A stretch of 64,000 nucleotides of DNA, taken from NCBI RefSeq assembly GCF_035956715.1, contig NZ_CP108381.1:1240001-1304000 (forward strand), written 5' to 3'. Shown here one piece after another: positions 44,373 to 54,350 of the stretch (the stretch's first letter is position 1; each line of letters begins with the position of its first letter). This DNA comes from Nocardia sp. NBC_01329 (GTDB lineage: Bacteria; Actinomycetota; Actinomycetes; Mycobacteriales; Mycobacteriaceae). The notes under the pieces were generated by a model. It made no database searches. It saw only the letters and a program-made list of their open reading frames with translations, and was not told where the DNA came from. The position numbers were made by a program, and so were the translations under genes.

Positions 44373-44618
44373 TCAGAGGCCGAATTCGTGACGGACGCGT
44401 TCCACAAAGGCATCCACTTGATCCGGGTGATAGCCGCGCCCGAACACTCCCGACGGGGCGCGGAACCCGCGACCGAGGGTCTCGCCGGTGAGTGTGGCGC
44501 GGCCCTGCAGTGCGGCGGCGACGAGGTCCAGTAGCTCGTCGACATCCTGTTCCCGGTACCCTCGGCGCCCGAATGGCGCTCGTGTAAAAGCGATCTCGTG
44601 AACTTCCTCGGGAGTCAT
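44373..44618 (-). CDS. small DivIVA-domain protein
   Basis: 81 residues made of two similar halves. TPEEVHEIAFTRAPFGRRGYREQDVDELLDLV is the usual DivIVA N-terminal membrane-binding fold, and a second, shorter FGRGYHPDQVDAFVERV repeats its RGYxxxxVDxxxxxV core. There is no long coiled coil, so it is much shorter than Wag31/DivIVA. ATG 44618 fits a GATAAT -10 located 6 nt upstream (leaderless), although the frame is open to 44648. It is transcribed opposite to ruvB and yajC. A polar-growth or septum function is only suggested by the fold. Confidence 0.75.
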   Translation of the reverse strand: MTPEEVHEIAFTRAPFGRRGYREQDVDELLDLVAAALQGRATLTGETLGRGFRAPSGVFGRGYHPDQVDAFVERVRHEFGL

Positions 44619-44624
44619 CTGTCG

Positions 44625-44630
44625 ATTATC
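44625..44630 (-). promoter_or_regulatory. -10 element of leaderless DivIVA-like gene
   Basis: On the minus strand GATAAT is followed by CGACAG and ATG 44618. Confidence 0.45.
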
Positions 44631-44809
44631 GCGGGGCCGAGCGCGCACCGCGAGGCCTTCGCCCGGGGGTGATCTGTGCCACCGGCTCGACGCGGTGGCG
44701 CCCGGACACCGCGTGTTCGGGCGTGCGGGTGTGGCGCGGATCCGGAGAACTGGCAGACTGTGTGCGTACCTGTCCCTCTCCTCACCCAGATCAGGAACTG
44801 ACTTCGACC

Positions 44810-45193
44810 ATGGATCTGCTGTTTCCGCTCATACTGGTCGCGTTGCTGGTGCCGATGTTTCTCGGCATGCGCCGCCAGAAGAAAGAGGCCGACAAAGTCG
44901 CCCAGATGCAGGACAGTCTGAAGGTCGGTGACCGGGTCACCACCACCTCGGGCCTGTACGGCACCGTGATCGAGGCCGACGACACCAGTGTCGATCTCGA
45001 GATCGCCGAGGACGTCGTGACGACCTGGCTGCGTGCCGCGATCCGCGATGTGCGGACCGACGGCGAGACCGCCGGTGACGCCGAGGAGACCCCCGGTACG
45101 GATGCCGAGGGCGCCGAGTCCACCGACTCGCCCGCTGCCCCCGCCGCCGAGGAGACCCCCGAGCAGACCCAAACCCGGCTGACCAAGGACTGA
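44810..45193 (+). CDS. yajC: preprotein translocase subunit YajC
   Basis: 127 residues: one N-terminal transmembrane helix (about 3-20), then the conserved QKKEADKVAQMQDSLKVGDRVTTTSGLYGTV (the VGDRVxTxSGLYGxV core) and an acidic Ala/Glu/Thr-rich tail of about 40 residues. It is an accessory subunit of the Sec translocon with SecD and SecF, whose genes follow. ATG 44810 is chosen because the membrane helix begins there; the Shine-Dalgarno is weak. Confidence 0.93.
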   Translation: MDLLFPLILVALLVPMFLGMRRQKKEADKVAQMQDSLKVGDRVTTTSGLYGTVIEADDTSVDLEIAEDVVTTWLRAAIRDVRTDGETAGDAEETPGTDAEGAESTDSPAAPAAEETPEQTQTRLTKD

Positions 45194-45297
45194 TCACCAC
45201 GGCCCGGCCACCGGACCGGATATCCCGGGCGACCGGTGGTATAGGCATGTGCCGTGGCCGTTCCACCCCAGAACTTCCGCCTAGGAGATGACGACCT

Positions 45298-47244
45298 GTG
45301 CCACCGTCCCAGGGATCGGCGCACCAATTCCGCTGGCTCGCCGTGTTCGGCGTGCTGGTGGCCGCGATCTACGCGCTGGTGTTCTTCACCGGTGACAAAT
45401 CACCGACACCCAAACTCGGCATCGACCTGCAGGGTGGTACCCGGGTCACCCTGACCGCGCGAACGCCCGACGGGAACCGGCCCAGCAAGGACAGTCTCAC
45501 CAAGGCGCAGGAGATCATCGAGAACCGGGTCAACGGTCTCGGTGTCTCCGGTTCCGAGGTCGTGATCGACGGGGACAACCTGGTCATCACCGTGCCGGGT
45601 GAGGACAGCCAGCAGGCACGCACCCTGGCCAGTACCGCCAAGCTCTATATCCGGCCCGTCCTGAATTCCGCTGCGGCGCCGAGCGCGCAGCAGGCGCCGG
45701 GGCAGCCGGCTCCGGGCACCGCTCCGGCCCCGGAGCCTGCCGCGCCCGCTCCGGCCGGCGCGGCAGGCAGCGTTCCCGGTACCGGCGCAGACGGCACAGT
45801 CCCCGATGCCGGCGCAGACGGCACAGTCCCCGATGCCGGCGCAGACGGCACAGTCCCCGGCGCCGGCGCAGACGGCACAGGCGCTGACGCCGGCGCAACC
45901 CCGGACAGCGGCGCCCAGGACGGCGCGGCGACTCCCGATACCGGCGCCACCGCACCGGCCGAGGAGACTCCCGCTGCCGCACCGCTGCCGGAGAGCGAAA
46001 TCGACGTCCACCCGGCGCAGGCTCCCGGTGAGCCGCCGGCGGAGCCTTCGGCACCTGCCGAGACGGCCCCGGCCCCGGCGCCGCAGGATCCGGGTGGTCA
46101 GCAGCCGCCCGCCGATGGGTCGCTCACCCCGCAGGAGCAGGCGCAGCAGGAGATCGAGATGGCCAAGGCCATCCGGCAGAGCACCGATCCCACGACGCAG
46201 CAGCTCGCCATGGCGTCGATGGACTGCACCGCGGCCGATCCGCTGGCCGGTAACGACGATCCGAATCTGCCGCTGGTCACCTGTTCGACCGACGGTAAAG
46301 AGGTGTTCCTGCTCGACAAGAGCCGGATCGACGGGCAAGAGATCGCGAACGCGACATCCGGCCTGAACACCGAGCAGGCCCGCCATGAGGTGAACCTCGA
46401 GTTCAAGGGCAGCGGTAGCGATGCCTGGGCCTCGCTCACCGGTGAGTACGTCCAGCAGCGGGTTGCCTTCGTACTGGATTCGGAAGTGGTCAGTGCGCCG
46501 GTGGTCCAGCAGGGACCCCAGCTGGGCGGGCGTACCTCGATCTCCGGCGATTTCAATGCTGCCAGTGCCAAGGAACTGGCGAACACCCTGAAGTACGGTT
46601 CGCTGCCGCTGTCGTTCCAGACCTCCGAGGCCGAGACGGTTTCGGCGACCCTGGGTCTGTCCTCGTTGAGGGCGGGTCTGCTCGCCGGTGCGGTCGGCCT
46701 GATCGTGGTCCTGGTGTACTGCCTGATCTACTACCGGATGCTCGGGTTCATCACCGCGTTGTCGCTGATCGGGTCCGGTATCGCGGTGTACGGAATCATG
46801 GTCCTGCTCGGCCGCTGGATCGGGTTCACGCTGGATCTGGCCGGTATCGCCGGTCTCATCATCGGTATCGGTATGACCGCCGACTCGTTCGTCGTTTTCT
46901 TCGAACGCATCAAGGACGAGATGCGCGAGGGCCGGAGTTTCCGGTCGGCGGTGCCACGTGGCTGGCAGCGCGCCCGTAAGACCATCCTGTCCGGCAATGC
47001 CGTCAGCTTCATCGCCGCCGCCGTGCTGTACGTGCTCGCGGTCGGACAGGTGCGCGGCTTCGCGTTCACGCTCGGATTGACGACCATTCTCGATGTGATC
47101 GTGGTCGTGCTGGTCACGGCGCCGCTGGTCCACCTGGCGTCCCGGTCCACCTTCTGGGGCAAACCGTCGGTGAACGGCCTCGGTGCGATGCAGGAACTCG
47201 CCCGTGAACGCAAGGCGGCCGAAGCCGCGGTCGGGAAGGCGTGA
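45298..47244 (+). CDS. secD: protein translocase subunit SecD
   Basis: 648-residue RND-type Sec accessory protein. The first membrane helix is at about 12-28 and the first periplasmic domain starts [14 protein letters not shown] very large Ala/Pro/Gly/Thr-rich insertion (residues about 125-275) contains 9-residue repeats. The conserved P1 head and the C-terminal five-helix membrane domain follow, with [20 protein letters not shown]. With SecF it uses proton motive force to finish export. The insertion is disordered and probably surface-exposed in the periplasm. YajC precedes it by about 100 bp and secF follows directly. Confidence 0.96.
   Translation: MPPSQGSAHQFRWLAVFGVLVAAIYALVFFTGDKSPTPKLGIDLQGGTRVTLTARTPDGNRPSKDSLTKAQEIIENRVNGLGVSGSEVVIDGDNLVITVPGEDSQQARTLASTAKLYIRPVLNSAAAPSAQQAPGQPAPGTAPAPEPAAPAPAGAAGSVPGTGADGTVPDAGADGTVPDAGADGTVPGAGADGTGADAGATPDSGAQDGAATPDTGATAPAEETPAAAPLPESEIDVHPAQAPGEPPAEPSAPAETAPAPAPQDPGGQQPPADGSLTPQEQAQQEIEMAKAIRQSTDPTTQQLAMASMDCTAADPLAGNDDPNLPLVTCSTDGKEVFLLDKSRIDGQEIANATSGLNTEQARHEVNLEFKGSGSDAWASLTGEYVQQRVAFVLDSEVVSAPVVQQGPQLGGRTSISGDFNAASAKELANTLKYGSLPLSFQTSEAETVSATLGLSSLRAGLLAGAVGLIVVLVYCLIYYRMLGFITALSLIGSGIAVYGIMVLLGRWIGFTLDLAGIAGLIIGIGMTADSFVVFFERIKDEMREGRSFRSAVPRGWQRARKTILSGNAVSFIAAAVLYVLAVGQVRGFAFTLGLTTILDVIVVVLVTAPLVHLASRSTFWGKPSVNGLGAMQELARERKAAEAAVGKA
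45784..45880 (+). repeat. 27-bp tandem repeat inside secD
   Basis: Three adjacent 27-bp units (45784-45810, 45811-45837, 45838-45864) and a partial fourth encode GADGTVPDA repeats. The first two units are identical and the third differs at two bases. Such arrays can vary in number between strains. Confidence 0.85.
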
Positions 47245-47246
47245 CG

Positions 47247-48461
47247 ATGAACGGTCCCGTGACGATGGACAAGCCCCAACCCTCCGCGCCGCGTCCCTCC
47301 GGGGTCCGGCACAGCTGGATGAACCGGCTCTACACCGGTACCGGTGTGCTCGACGTGGTCGGCAACCGCCGCCGCTGGTATCTGATCACCGCCGCGATCG
47401 TGCTGGTCTGCCTGCTCAGCATGGCAGTGCGCGGGTTCACCTTCGGTATCGATTTCGTCGGCGGCTCCCGGATCCAGCTTCCGGCCGGCGATGTCACCAC
47501 CGAGCAGGTGGAGAAGGTCTACAGCGACACCATCGGTTCGGATCCCGAATCGGTGCAGACTGTGGGTACCGGCGACGGTAAGACCATTCTGATCCGCTCG
47601 GAAACCCTGAACGTCGAACAGCTCGGCTCTCTGCAGACCGCGCTGTTCGACGAGTTCCAGCCTCGCGACGACAGCGGGAATCCGAGCCGCAACGCCATCA
47701 GTGCCTCCGATGTGAGCGAGACCTGGGGCGGCCAGATCACCCGGCAGGCGCTGATCGCGCTGGCGGTGTTCCTGGTACTGGTCAGTGTCTACATCGGGAT
47801 CCGATACGAACGCGATATGGCGTTGGCCGCGCTGGCCGCGCTCGTCTTCGACCTCTTGGTCACCGCCGGCGTGTACTCGCTGGTCGGTTTCGAGGTGACA
47901 CCCGCGATGGTGATCGGCATGCTCACCATCCTCGGTTTCTCCCTCTACGATTCGGTGGTCGTCTTCGACAAGGTCGAGGAGAACACCCGTGGTGTCCTGC
48001 ACACCAGCAGGCGCACCTACGGAGAACAGGCGAACCTGGCTGTCAACCAGACGCTGATGCGTTCCATCAACACCACCCTCATCGGTGCGCTGCCCATCCT
48101 CGGCCTGATGGTGATCGCGGTGTGGATGCTCGGTGTCGGCACTTTGCAGGATCTGGCGCTGGTACAGCTCGTGGGCACGGTAGTCGGTGCCTACTCGTCC
48201 ATCTTCTTCGCGACTCCGCTGCTGGTGAGTATCAAGGAACGCTGGGGCCCGGTGGCGGCGCACACCAAGAAAGTGCACGCGCGCCGTGCGGCGCAGGCGA
48301 GTGGACGGCCCGTCCCCGGTCCGGAACGGGCCGCGGCGGCACCCGGTCGCCGTCCCGCGGGCGTTGTCGACGATCGGGACGAGCGCAATGCACGCAGGAC
48401 CGGGCCCGGCGGACCTCCGCCCGGCGCCCGCCCCACCGGAAAACGACAGAGGCGGCACTGA
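47247..48461 (+). CDS. secF: protein translocase subunit SecF
   Basis: 404-residue partner of SecD with six membrane helices. It has the family block FTFGIDFVGGSRIQL near residue 70 and GFSLYDSVVVFDKVEEN in the membrane domain. A basic, Pro/Arg-rich tail of about 60 residues (HTKKVHARRAAQ onward) extends into the cytoplasm. ATG 47247 has GGGAAGG at good spacing, while GTG 47241 overlapping the secD stop is an alternative. Confidence 0.96.
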   Translation: MNGPVTMDKPQPSAPRPSGVRHSWMNRLYTGTGVLDVVGNRRRWYLITAAIVLVCLLSMAVRGFTFGIDFVGGSRIQLPAGDVTTEQVEKVYSDTIGSDPESVQTVGTGDGKTILIRSETLNVEQLGSLQTALFDEFQPRDDSGNPSRNAISASDVSETWGGQITRQALIALAVFLVLVSVYIGIRYERDMALAALAALVFDLLVTAGVYSLVGFEVTPAMVIGMLTILGFSLYDSVVVFDKVEENTRGVLHTSRRTYGEQANLAVNQTLMRSINTTLIGALPILGLMVIAVWMLGVGTLQDLALVQLVGTVVGAYSSIFFATPLLVSIKERWGPVAAHTKKVHARRAAQASGRPVPGPERAAAAPGRRPAGVVDDRDERNARRTGPGGPPPGARPTGKRQRRH

Positions 48462-48479
48462 CAGACGAGGGGTAGATCG

Positions 48480-50165
48480 ATGCGACACTCATCTCTGCGC
48501 CGGACGATCGCGCTGCTCGCGGCCACGGCCGCGGCCGCCGCACTGGCTGCCGGATGTTCCGGCAAGGACAAGGTGCCCTCGATCGGGTACGCCGTCGACA
48601 CCACAGTCACCAGCTACAACGGCGGGACCACCGCGGGTGCGGCCGCCGCCCAGACGGTCTTCGGCCGGGTGCTCACCGGGTTCTTCTACACCGGCCCGAA
48701 CGGTCAGCCGGTCGCCGATTCCGATACCGGGTCCGCCAAGGAGGTCCCCGGGGAAGCGCAGACCATCCAGTACCGGTTGAACCCCGCGGGCGTGTACTCC
48801 GACGGCGTACCCACCTCATGTGACGACCTGGTGTTCACCTGGGCCGCGCGCAGCGGCCGCTTTCCCGGATTCGATTCGGCGAGCACGTCCGGTTACGAGG
48901 ATATCGAGCGGGTGGAATGTCAGCCCGGGTCCAAGGACGGCACCGTGGTGTTCCGGCCGGGCCGCCGCTATCTGCCCTGGCGCACCCTGTTCGGTGCCGG
49001 TGAACTGATGCCCGCGCATGTGGCCGCGCAGTCGGCGAATGTGCCCGATATCGTCGCCGCCGTCCAGAACGACGACCGGCCCGCCCTGGACCGGCTCGCC
49101 CAGTTCTGGAATACGGGCTGGAATCTGGCGCCCGGCGATCTCGACGTCACCGCCTTCCCGTCCTCCGGCCCGTACCGGCTCGAATCCTTCGATCTCGACG
49201 ACGGACTGGTTCTGGTCGCCAATGAACGCTGGTGGGGGGATGCGCCCGCCACCGGCCGGATCGTCGTGTTTCCGAAGCCGGCCGATCTTGCCGGGCATAT
49301 CGAGGACGGTTCGGTCTCGGTGGTCGATATCGGCACCGGTTCGCTGCCCGAGCTGAACCTGGACGCTTTCGCTGTCCAGCAATTGCCCAGCCGGGGTGTC
49401 GAACAGTTGGTGCTCAGCACCGGCGGGGTCTTCGAGTCGGATGCCGCACGGCGTGCGTTCGCGCTGTGTGTACCCCGGCAGGCGCTGTTCGACCAGCTCG
49501 GCCGGGTGACCGACGCGCCGGAGACCGGGTTGGGTTCGGGCCTCTCGGATTCACGGACAGTACAACCGGATTCGGCGTACTACCCCGCGGTCACGGGTGC
49601 CGCCGATCCGTTCGCCGACGGCGATATGGCCGGCGCGGAGGCCGCGCTCACCGAAGCCGGGAAGAAACAGCTCACCGTCCGGGTCGGCTATCCGGCCCCG
49701 GATGCCCGGCGCGCGCGGACCGTCTCGATGATCGCCGACTCCTGTGAACAGGCGGGGATCACGGTGGAGGACGCGAGTACTCCGGACTTCGGGTCCGCGC
49801 AGCTCCCCGGCGGCGCCGTGGACGCGATTCTCGGCGGCCCGGGCGGACTGCCGGGTCCGGCCGGTTCGCTCGACGGGATCGCCGCGGTCAGTGGGTTGCG
49901 CAGCGGTAGCGGGCTCAATGCCGGTCAGTTCCGCAACAGCCGCTACGATGCGATCACGGATCAGCTTGCGGCAGAAGACAACTCGACGGATCAGCTGAAT
50001 CTGCTCACGGAGGCGGAGAACCTGCTGTGGGATCGGCTGCCGAGCATTCCGTTGTTCGCTACCCCGCGCACCATCGCTTTCAGCGGTGGTCTGCAGAACG
50101 CTGTCGCGGGGCCCAGCAGGGCTGGATCCGGCTGGAATATGGACCAGTGGGTCCTGCAGCGCTGA
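48480..50165 (+). CDS. family 5 extracellular solute-binding lipoprotein
   Basis: 561 residues with a lipoprotein signal: basic start, a hydrophobic Ala-rich stretch and the lipobox LAAGC at about residue 24. The rest is an SBP_bac_5 (oligopeptide/nickel-type) periplasmic-binding fold (TIQYRLNPAGVYSDGVP, FPSSGPYRLESFD). The position after secF and before apt equals M. tuberculosis Rv2585c. No permease genes are adjacent, so the transporter it serves, if any, is encoded elsewhere. Confidence 0.88.
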   Translation: MRHSSLRRTIALLAATAAAAALAAGCSGKDKVPSIGYAVDTTVTSYNGGTTAGAAAAQTVFGRVLTGFFYTGPNGQPVADSDTGSAKEVPGEAQTIQYRLNPAGVYSDGVPTSCDDLVFTWAARSGRFPGFDSASTSGYEDIERVECQPGSKDGTVVFRPGRRYLPWRTLFGAGELMPAHVAAQSANVPDIVAAVQNDDRPALDRLAQFWNTGWNLAPGDLDVTAFPSSGPYRLESFDLDDGLVLVANERWWGDAPATGRIVVFPKPADLAGHIEDGSVSVVDIGTGSLPELNLDAFAVQQLPSRGVEQLVLSTGGVFESDAARRAFALCVPRQALFDQLGRVTDAPETGLGSGLSDSRTVQPDSAYYPAVTGAADPFADGDMAGAEAALTEAGKKQLTVRVGYPAPDARRARTVSMIADSCEQAGITVEDASTPDFGSAQLPGGAVDAILGGPGGLPGPAGSLDGIAAVSGLRSGSGLNAGQFRNSRYDAITDQLAAEDNSTDQLNLLTEAENLLWDRLPSIPLFATPRTIAFSGGLQNAVAGPSRAGSGWNMDQWVLQR

Positions 50166-50196
50166 GATGCGCGGGTTGCCGATGATGGAGGTGTCG

Positions 50197-50769
50197 ATGA
50201 GCAAGCATGCGGCGGTCGAAGCCGCGGACGCGGTCGCCGGACGGAGTGACGAGGCCGCCGCGATGGTGCGCAGATACACCCGCTGGGTCGACGACTTCCC
50301 GGAACCCGGGGTCAGATTTGCCGATCTCACACCGGTTTTCGCCGATTCCGAGGGCTTCCGGACCGTGGTCGACTGCCTTGCGGCGCTGGTACCCGATATC
50401 GACCTGGTCGCCGGGGTGGACGCCCGAGGTTTCCTGCTCGGCGCCGGTGTCGCCACGGCCCTGGGCACCGGCGTCCTCGCCGTCCGTAAACGCGGAAAAC
50501 TGCCGCCGCCTGTGGTCACCCGGGAGTACGAACTCGAGTACGGTACTGCAGCTCTGGAGATCCCGGCCACCGGAGTGGCATTGGCGGGCCGACGGGTCCT
50601 GCTGCTCGACGATGTACTGGCTACCGGCGGCACATTGGCCGCGGCCGCCGATCTGTTCGCCGGGGCCGGTGCCGAGGTGGTCGCGGCGGCGGTCGTACTG
50701 GAGCTCGAGGCGCTGGGCGGCCGCGCCCGGCAGGGCGATTACCCGGTCACATCGATCGTCGCCGTGTAA
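50197..50769 (+). CDS. apt: adenine phosphoribosyltransferase
   Basis: 190-residue type I phosphoribosyltransferase that converts adenine and PRPP to AMP. Marks are DFPEPGVRFADLTPVF, GVDARGFLLGAGVA, the RKRGKLPPPVV flexible loop and the PRPP motif VLLLDDVLATGGTL. GGAGG 6 nt before ATG 50197 decides the start; in-frame ATGs at 50167, 50182 and 50185 are less good. In mycobacteria apt is directly followed by relA; here an ABC-F remnant separates them. Confidence 0.93.
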   Translation: MSKHAAVEAADAVAGRSDEAAAMVRRYTRWVDDFPEPGVRFADLTPVFADSEGFRTVVDCLAALVPDIDLVAGVDARGFLLGAGVATALGTGVLAVRKRGKLPPPVVTREYELEYGTAALEIPATGVALAGRRVLLLDDVLATGGTLAAAADLFAGAGAEVVAAAVVLELEALGGRARQGDYPVTSIVAV

Positions 50770-50771
50770 CC

Positions 50772-50810
50772 GGGCCGCCCGTCGGTGACCGGGTGGCGGG
50801 CGGGTGGCCC
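50772..50810 (+). terminator. imperfect GC hairpin after apt
   Basis: GGGCC-GCCCG (50772-50781) pairs imperfectly with CGGGC...GGCCC (50797-50810) just after the apt stop. It is a terminator candidate without a T run. Confidence 0.35.
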
Positions 50811-51008
50811 TTACCGCACCGGCTCGGCCCGGCGTAGGGAGCGCGGTGTGATATGGCACGTAATTCTCTGGTATTCGCCATGGTCAGGGGTGTAGCCCCG
50901 CCGGACTCTTGTTCCGAGGAATCGGAGTTGCTGTTGCTCTCATGAGGTAGTCGCTCGTGCGGCCGCGTTGTGTGCGCCGCTTCCGTAGCGATACCTCCAG
51001 GGGCAGCC

Positions 51009-51487
51009 GTGGCCGCTATTTCTGGTTCCGACCTCTCGTTCACCTGGCCGGATGGAACTCCGGTGTTCGACGGGCTCGACGCGATGCCCGGTCCGGGCCG
51101 CATCGGTCTCGGCTACCCGACCGGTACTGTGCGGTATCTTCGACGAGCACCGGACCATCTACGCGAATGTCGCCGACGCCGCCCGGCCCGCCGAACCGGA
51201 ACGGATCCGGGGCCGGCTCGCTCGTTTCCCGTTCCGCGGTGCGGTCGCCGATGTACCGGCGGCCGCACTCTCCGGCGGGGAGCGACTGCCGGCGGCCCTG
51301 GCCGTCCTACTGCTCGCCGAGCCTCCGCCGGGCCTGCTGATATTGGACGAGCCCACCAATAATCTCGATCTGGTGAGTCTCGATCACCTCACCCAGGCGC
51401 TCGCCGGGTACCGGGGAGCGCCTGGGTGAGGTGAGCCATGACCAGCGATTCCTGGACGAGATCGGGGTACTCGGCAGCTGGAACTGA
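51009..51487 (+). pseudogene. decayed ABC-F type ATPase gene
   Basis: Pieces of one ABC-F (antibiotic resistance/ribosome protection type) gene lie in order but in different frames. The first is an N-terminal strand ISGSDLSFTWPDGTPVFDGLD from GTG 51009, which loses the Walker A. A C-terminal ATPase domain at about 51120-51425 has ALSGGERLPAALA and LLILDEPTNNLDL. The terminal switch SHDQRFLDEIG runs at 51431-51487 before a stop. Normal length is about 530 residues, so most of the gene has been deleted. It sits between apt and relA, which are neighbours in mycobacteria. Confidence 0.75.
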
Positions 51488-51686
51488 CCCCGGCGGGGCT
51501 CGTGGGATGAACCCGGCTCCCGCCGCCGGGGGAACGTGGGAGGGTGGTGGCGCGTTCTACCGGGTGATCCGGCATATCGAGACATGTCGATGGTGTTGCG
51601 GTGGGGGTTTCCCACCGTGCTGTGGGGGTTAAAGTTGGTGGTCTGGAACGTTGCGGTGATCGGCCGCGGCACGGAGAGGTGGTGGC

Positions 51687-54083
51687 ATGACTCAGCATCT
51701 GGGCGAGGCGAATGTCGAGCAGACGTCCGGCTCGCAGTCGAAAGGTGCCGCCACCTCCGCCTCTGCCGCCGGTTCGCGCCCGGAGACCGCGCCCGAATCC
51801 GACGGTGTCCGCGCTTCCGGAGCGGTGCCGAGTTCGGCCTCGCGGCGGGTACGTGCCCGGCTGGCCCGGCGGATGACCGGTCAGCGCGGTATCCCCGCGG
51901 TGAAGCCGGTGCTCGAACCCCTGGCCACGGTGCACCGCGAGCTGTATCCGAAGGCCAATCTCACCCAGTTGCAGCGTGCGTTCGACGTCGCCGACGAGCG
52001 GCACGCGACCCAGTTCCGGAAATCCGGTGACCCATACATCACCCATCCGCTGGCGGTCGCGAACATCCTCGCCGAACTGGGGATGGATACCACCACCCTG
52101 GTCGCGGCCCTACTGCACGACACCGTGGAAGACACCGGGTACTCGCTGGAGCAACTGACCACCGATTTCGGTTCCGAGGTCGCCCACCTGGTCGACGGTG
52201 TCACCAAGCTGGACAAGGTCAATCTGGGCGCGGCCGCCGAGGCCGAGACGATCCGTAAGATGATCATCGCGATGGCCCGTGACCCGCGTGTCCTGGTGAT
52301 CAAGGTGGCCGACCGGCTGCACAATATGCGGACCATGCGGTTCCTGCCCCCGGAGAAGCAGGCCAAGAAGGCGCGCGAAACCCTCGAGGTGATCGCGCCG
52401 CTGGCACACCGGCTGGGTATGGCCACCGTCAAATGGGAGCTCGAGGATCTCGCGTTCGCGATCCTGCATCCCAAGAAGTACGACGAGATCGTTCGCCTGG
52501 TTGCCGACCGTGCGCCGTCACGTGACACTTATTTGGCAAAGGTGCGCGCGGAAATCGTCAACACCCTCGCGGCGTCCCGAATCCCCGCCACTGTCGAAGG
52601 CCGTCCCAAGCACTACTGGTCGATCTATCAGAAGATGATCGTGAAGGGGAAGGATTTCGACGATATCCACGATCTGGTGGGTATCCGGATCCTGTGCGAC
52701 GAGGTGCGTGACTGCTACGCCGCGGTCGGTGTGGTGCATTCGCTGTGGCAGCCGATGGCGGGGCGGTTCAAGGACTACATCGCCCAGCCCCGCTACGGCG
52801 TCTATCAGTCGCTGCACACCACCGTGGTCGGCCCGGACGGTAAACCGCTCGAGGTACAGATACGCACCCACGATATGCACCGGACCGCCGAGTTCGGCAT
52901 CGCCGCGCACTGGCGCTACAAGGAGACCAAGGGCCGCCACTCCGGAGACGCCGCCGAGGTCGACGATATGGCCTGGATGCGGCAGCTGCTCGACTGGCAA
53001 CGGGAGGCCGCCGACCCTGCCGAGTTCCTGGAATCGCTGCGGTTCGACCTCAAGGCGCCGGAGATCTTCGTCTTCACGCCCAAGGGCGATGTGATCACGT
53101 TGCCGCAGAAATCGACGCCGGTGGATTTCGCCTATGCGGTGCACACCGAGGTCGGGCACAAATGCATCGGCGCCCGGGTCAACGGGCGGTTGGTCGCACT
53201 GGAACGCCAGTTGGAGAACGGGGAGGTCGTCGAGGTCTTCACCTCGAAGGCGCCCAACGCCGGGCCCAGTCGCGACTGGCAGACATTCGTCGTTTCGCCG
53301 CGCGCCAAGGCCAAGATCAGGCAGTGGTTCGCCAAAGAACGTCGCGAAGAGGCGCTGGAGAGCGGTAAGGAGCAGATCAACAAGGAGGTTCGCCGGGTCG
53401 GGCTGCCGCTGCAGCGTCTGATGAGCGTCGACGCCATGAACGCCGTCGCCCACGAACTGCACTACGGCGATATCTCCACCCTCTACACCGCGGTGGGGGA
53501 GCATCAGGTTTCCGCGCACCATGTGGTGCAGCGGTTGATGGCCCAGCTGGGCGGTATCGGCGACGTCGAGAACGAACTCGCCGAACGCTCCACACCGTCC
53601 ACCACGCCGTCGCGGCAGCGGCTCACCGGCGATGCCGGCGTACTGATCCCGGGCGCCGAGGGCACCGTCGCGAAACTGGCCAAATGCTGCACTCCGGTCC
53701 CGGGCGACGAGATCTTGGGCTTCGTGACCCGCGGCGGGTCGGTCAGCGTGCACCGCGTCGACTGCACCAACGCCGATTCGCTACAGACGCAGTCCGAACG
53801 CATCATCGAGGTGGAGTGGGCGCCGTCACCGCATTCGGTGTTCCTGGTGGCCATCCAGATCGAGGCTCTCGACCGTGCGCGCCTGCTTTCCGATGTCACC
53901 AAGGTTCTCGCCGACGAGAAGGTCAACATACTGTCGGCTTCGGTGGCCACCCACGGCGACCGGGTCGCCATCAGTAAGTTCACCTTCGAGATGGGCGATC
54001 CGAAGCATCTCGGACATTTGCTGAATGTTGTCCGCAATGTCGAGGGTGTCTACGACGTGTACCGGGTGACCTCCGCCGCCTGA
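51687..54083 (+). CDS. relA: bifunctional (p)ppGpp synthetase/hydrolase Rel
   Basis: 798 residues. The HD hydrolase domain has His144-Asp145 in LLHDTVEDT, and the synthetase domain has [23 protein letters not shown] (the [13 protein letters not shown] core). A TGS domain follows ([23 protein letters not shown]), then a zinc-finger/helical region with CCTPVPGD, and a C-terminal ACT domain from about 715. All residues for both activities are present, as in RelMtb. ATG 51687 has GAGAGG upstream. The first 80 residues are low-complexity and lineage-specific. Confidence 0.97.
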   Translation: MTQHLGEANVEQTSGSQSKGAATSASAAGSRPETAPESDGVRASGAVPSSASRRVRARLARRMTGQRGIPAVKPVLEPLATVHRELYPKANLTQLQRAFDVADERHATQFRKSGDPYITHPLAVANILAELGMDTTTLVAALLHDTVEDTGYSLEQLTTDFGSEVAHLVDGVTKLDKVNLGAAAEAETIRKMIIAMARDPRVLVIKVADRLHNMRTMRFLPPEKQAKKARETLEVIAPLAHRLGMATVKWELEDLAFAILHPKKYDEIVRLVADRAPSRDTYLAKVRAEIVNTLAASRIPATVEGRPKHYWSIYQKMIVKGKDFDDIHDLVGIRILCDEVRDCYAAVGVVHSLWQPMAGRFKDYIAQPRYGVYQSLHTTVVGPDGKPLEVQIRTHDMHRTAEFGIAAHWRYKETKGRHSGDAAEVDDMAWMRQLLDWQREAADPAEFLESLRFDLKAPEIFVFTPKGDVITLPQKSTPVDFAYAVHTEVGHKCIGARVNGRLVALERQLENGEVVEVFTSKAPNAGPSRDWQTFVVSPRAKAKIRQWFAKERREEALESGKEQINKEVRRVGLPLQRLMSVDAMNAVAHELHYGDISTLYTAVGEHQVSAHHVVQRLMAQLGGIGDVENELAERSTPSTTPSRQRLTGDAGVLIPGAEGTVAKLAKCCTPVPGDEILGFVTRGGSVSVHRVDCTNADSLQTQSERIIEVEWAPSPHSVFLVAIQIEALDRARLLSDVTKVLADEKVNILSASVATHGDRVAISKFTFEMGDPKHLGHLLNVVRNVEGVYDVYRVTSAA

Positions 54084-54350
54084 GCGGCCCTCCGCGTTCG
54101 CTCCGGCCCTGCGCGGGTCGCGGACGGACTGCACCCGACGGCTTCGAGCGGGTGTTTCGGGGTCTTGGCAGCCGGATCGGGTCCGCCGAAAATCTATAAC
54201 GTTCGGGCCTCGACGCGCCGCGTCGTATACGGCCGGGTCAGGCGGGCCGCGTAAACTCTCCGCCGCTTCAGCGGTCATAGCCGGAATCTGTTACCGTTTA
54301 CTGCGTTTCGTCGCGCTCGGTAACTGCGGTAGAACTGATTGCGGGTCGCT

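Noticed and set aside
45784..45880. Short repeated units that could be read as a CRISPR array
   Set aside because: Units are directly adjacent with no spacers and lie inside secD in the reading frame; no cas genes.
45400..47133. 577-codon minus-strand open frame
   Set aside because: Shadow of secD; its apparent repeats are just the antisense of the secD 27-bp repeats.
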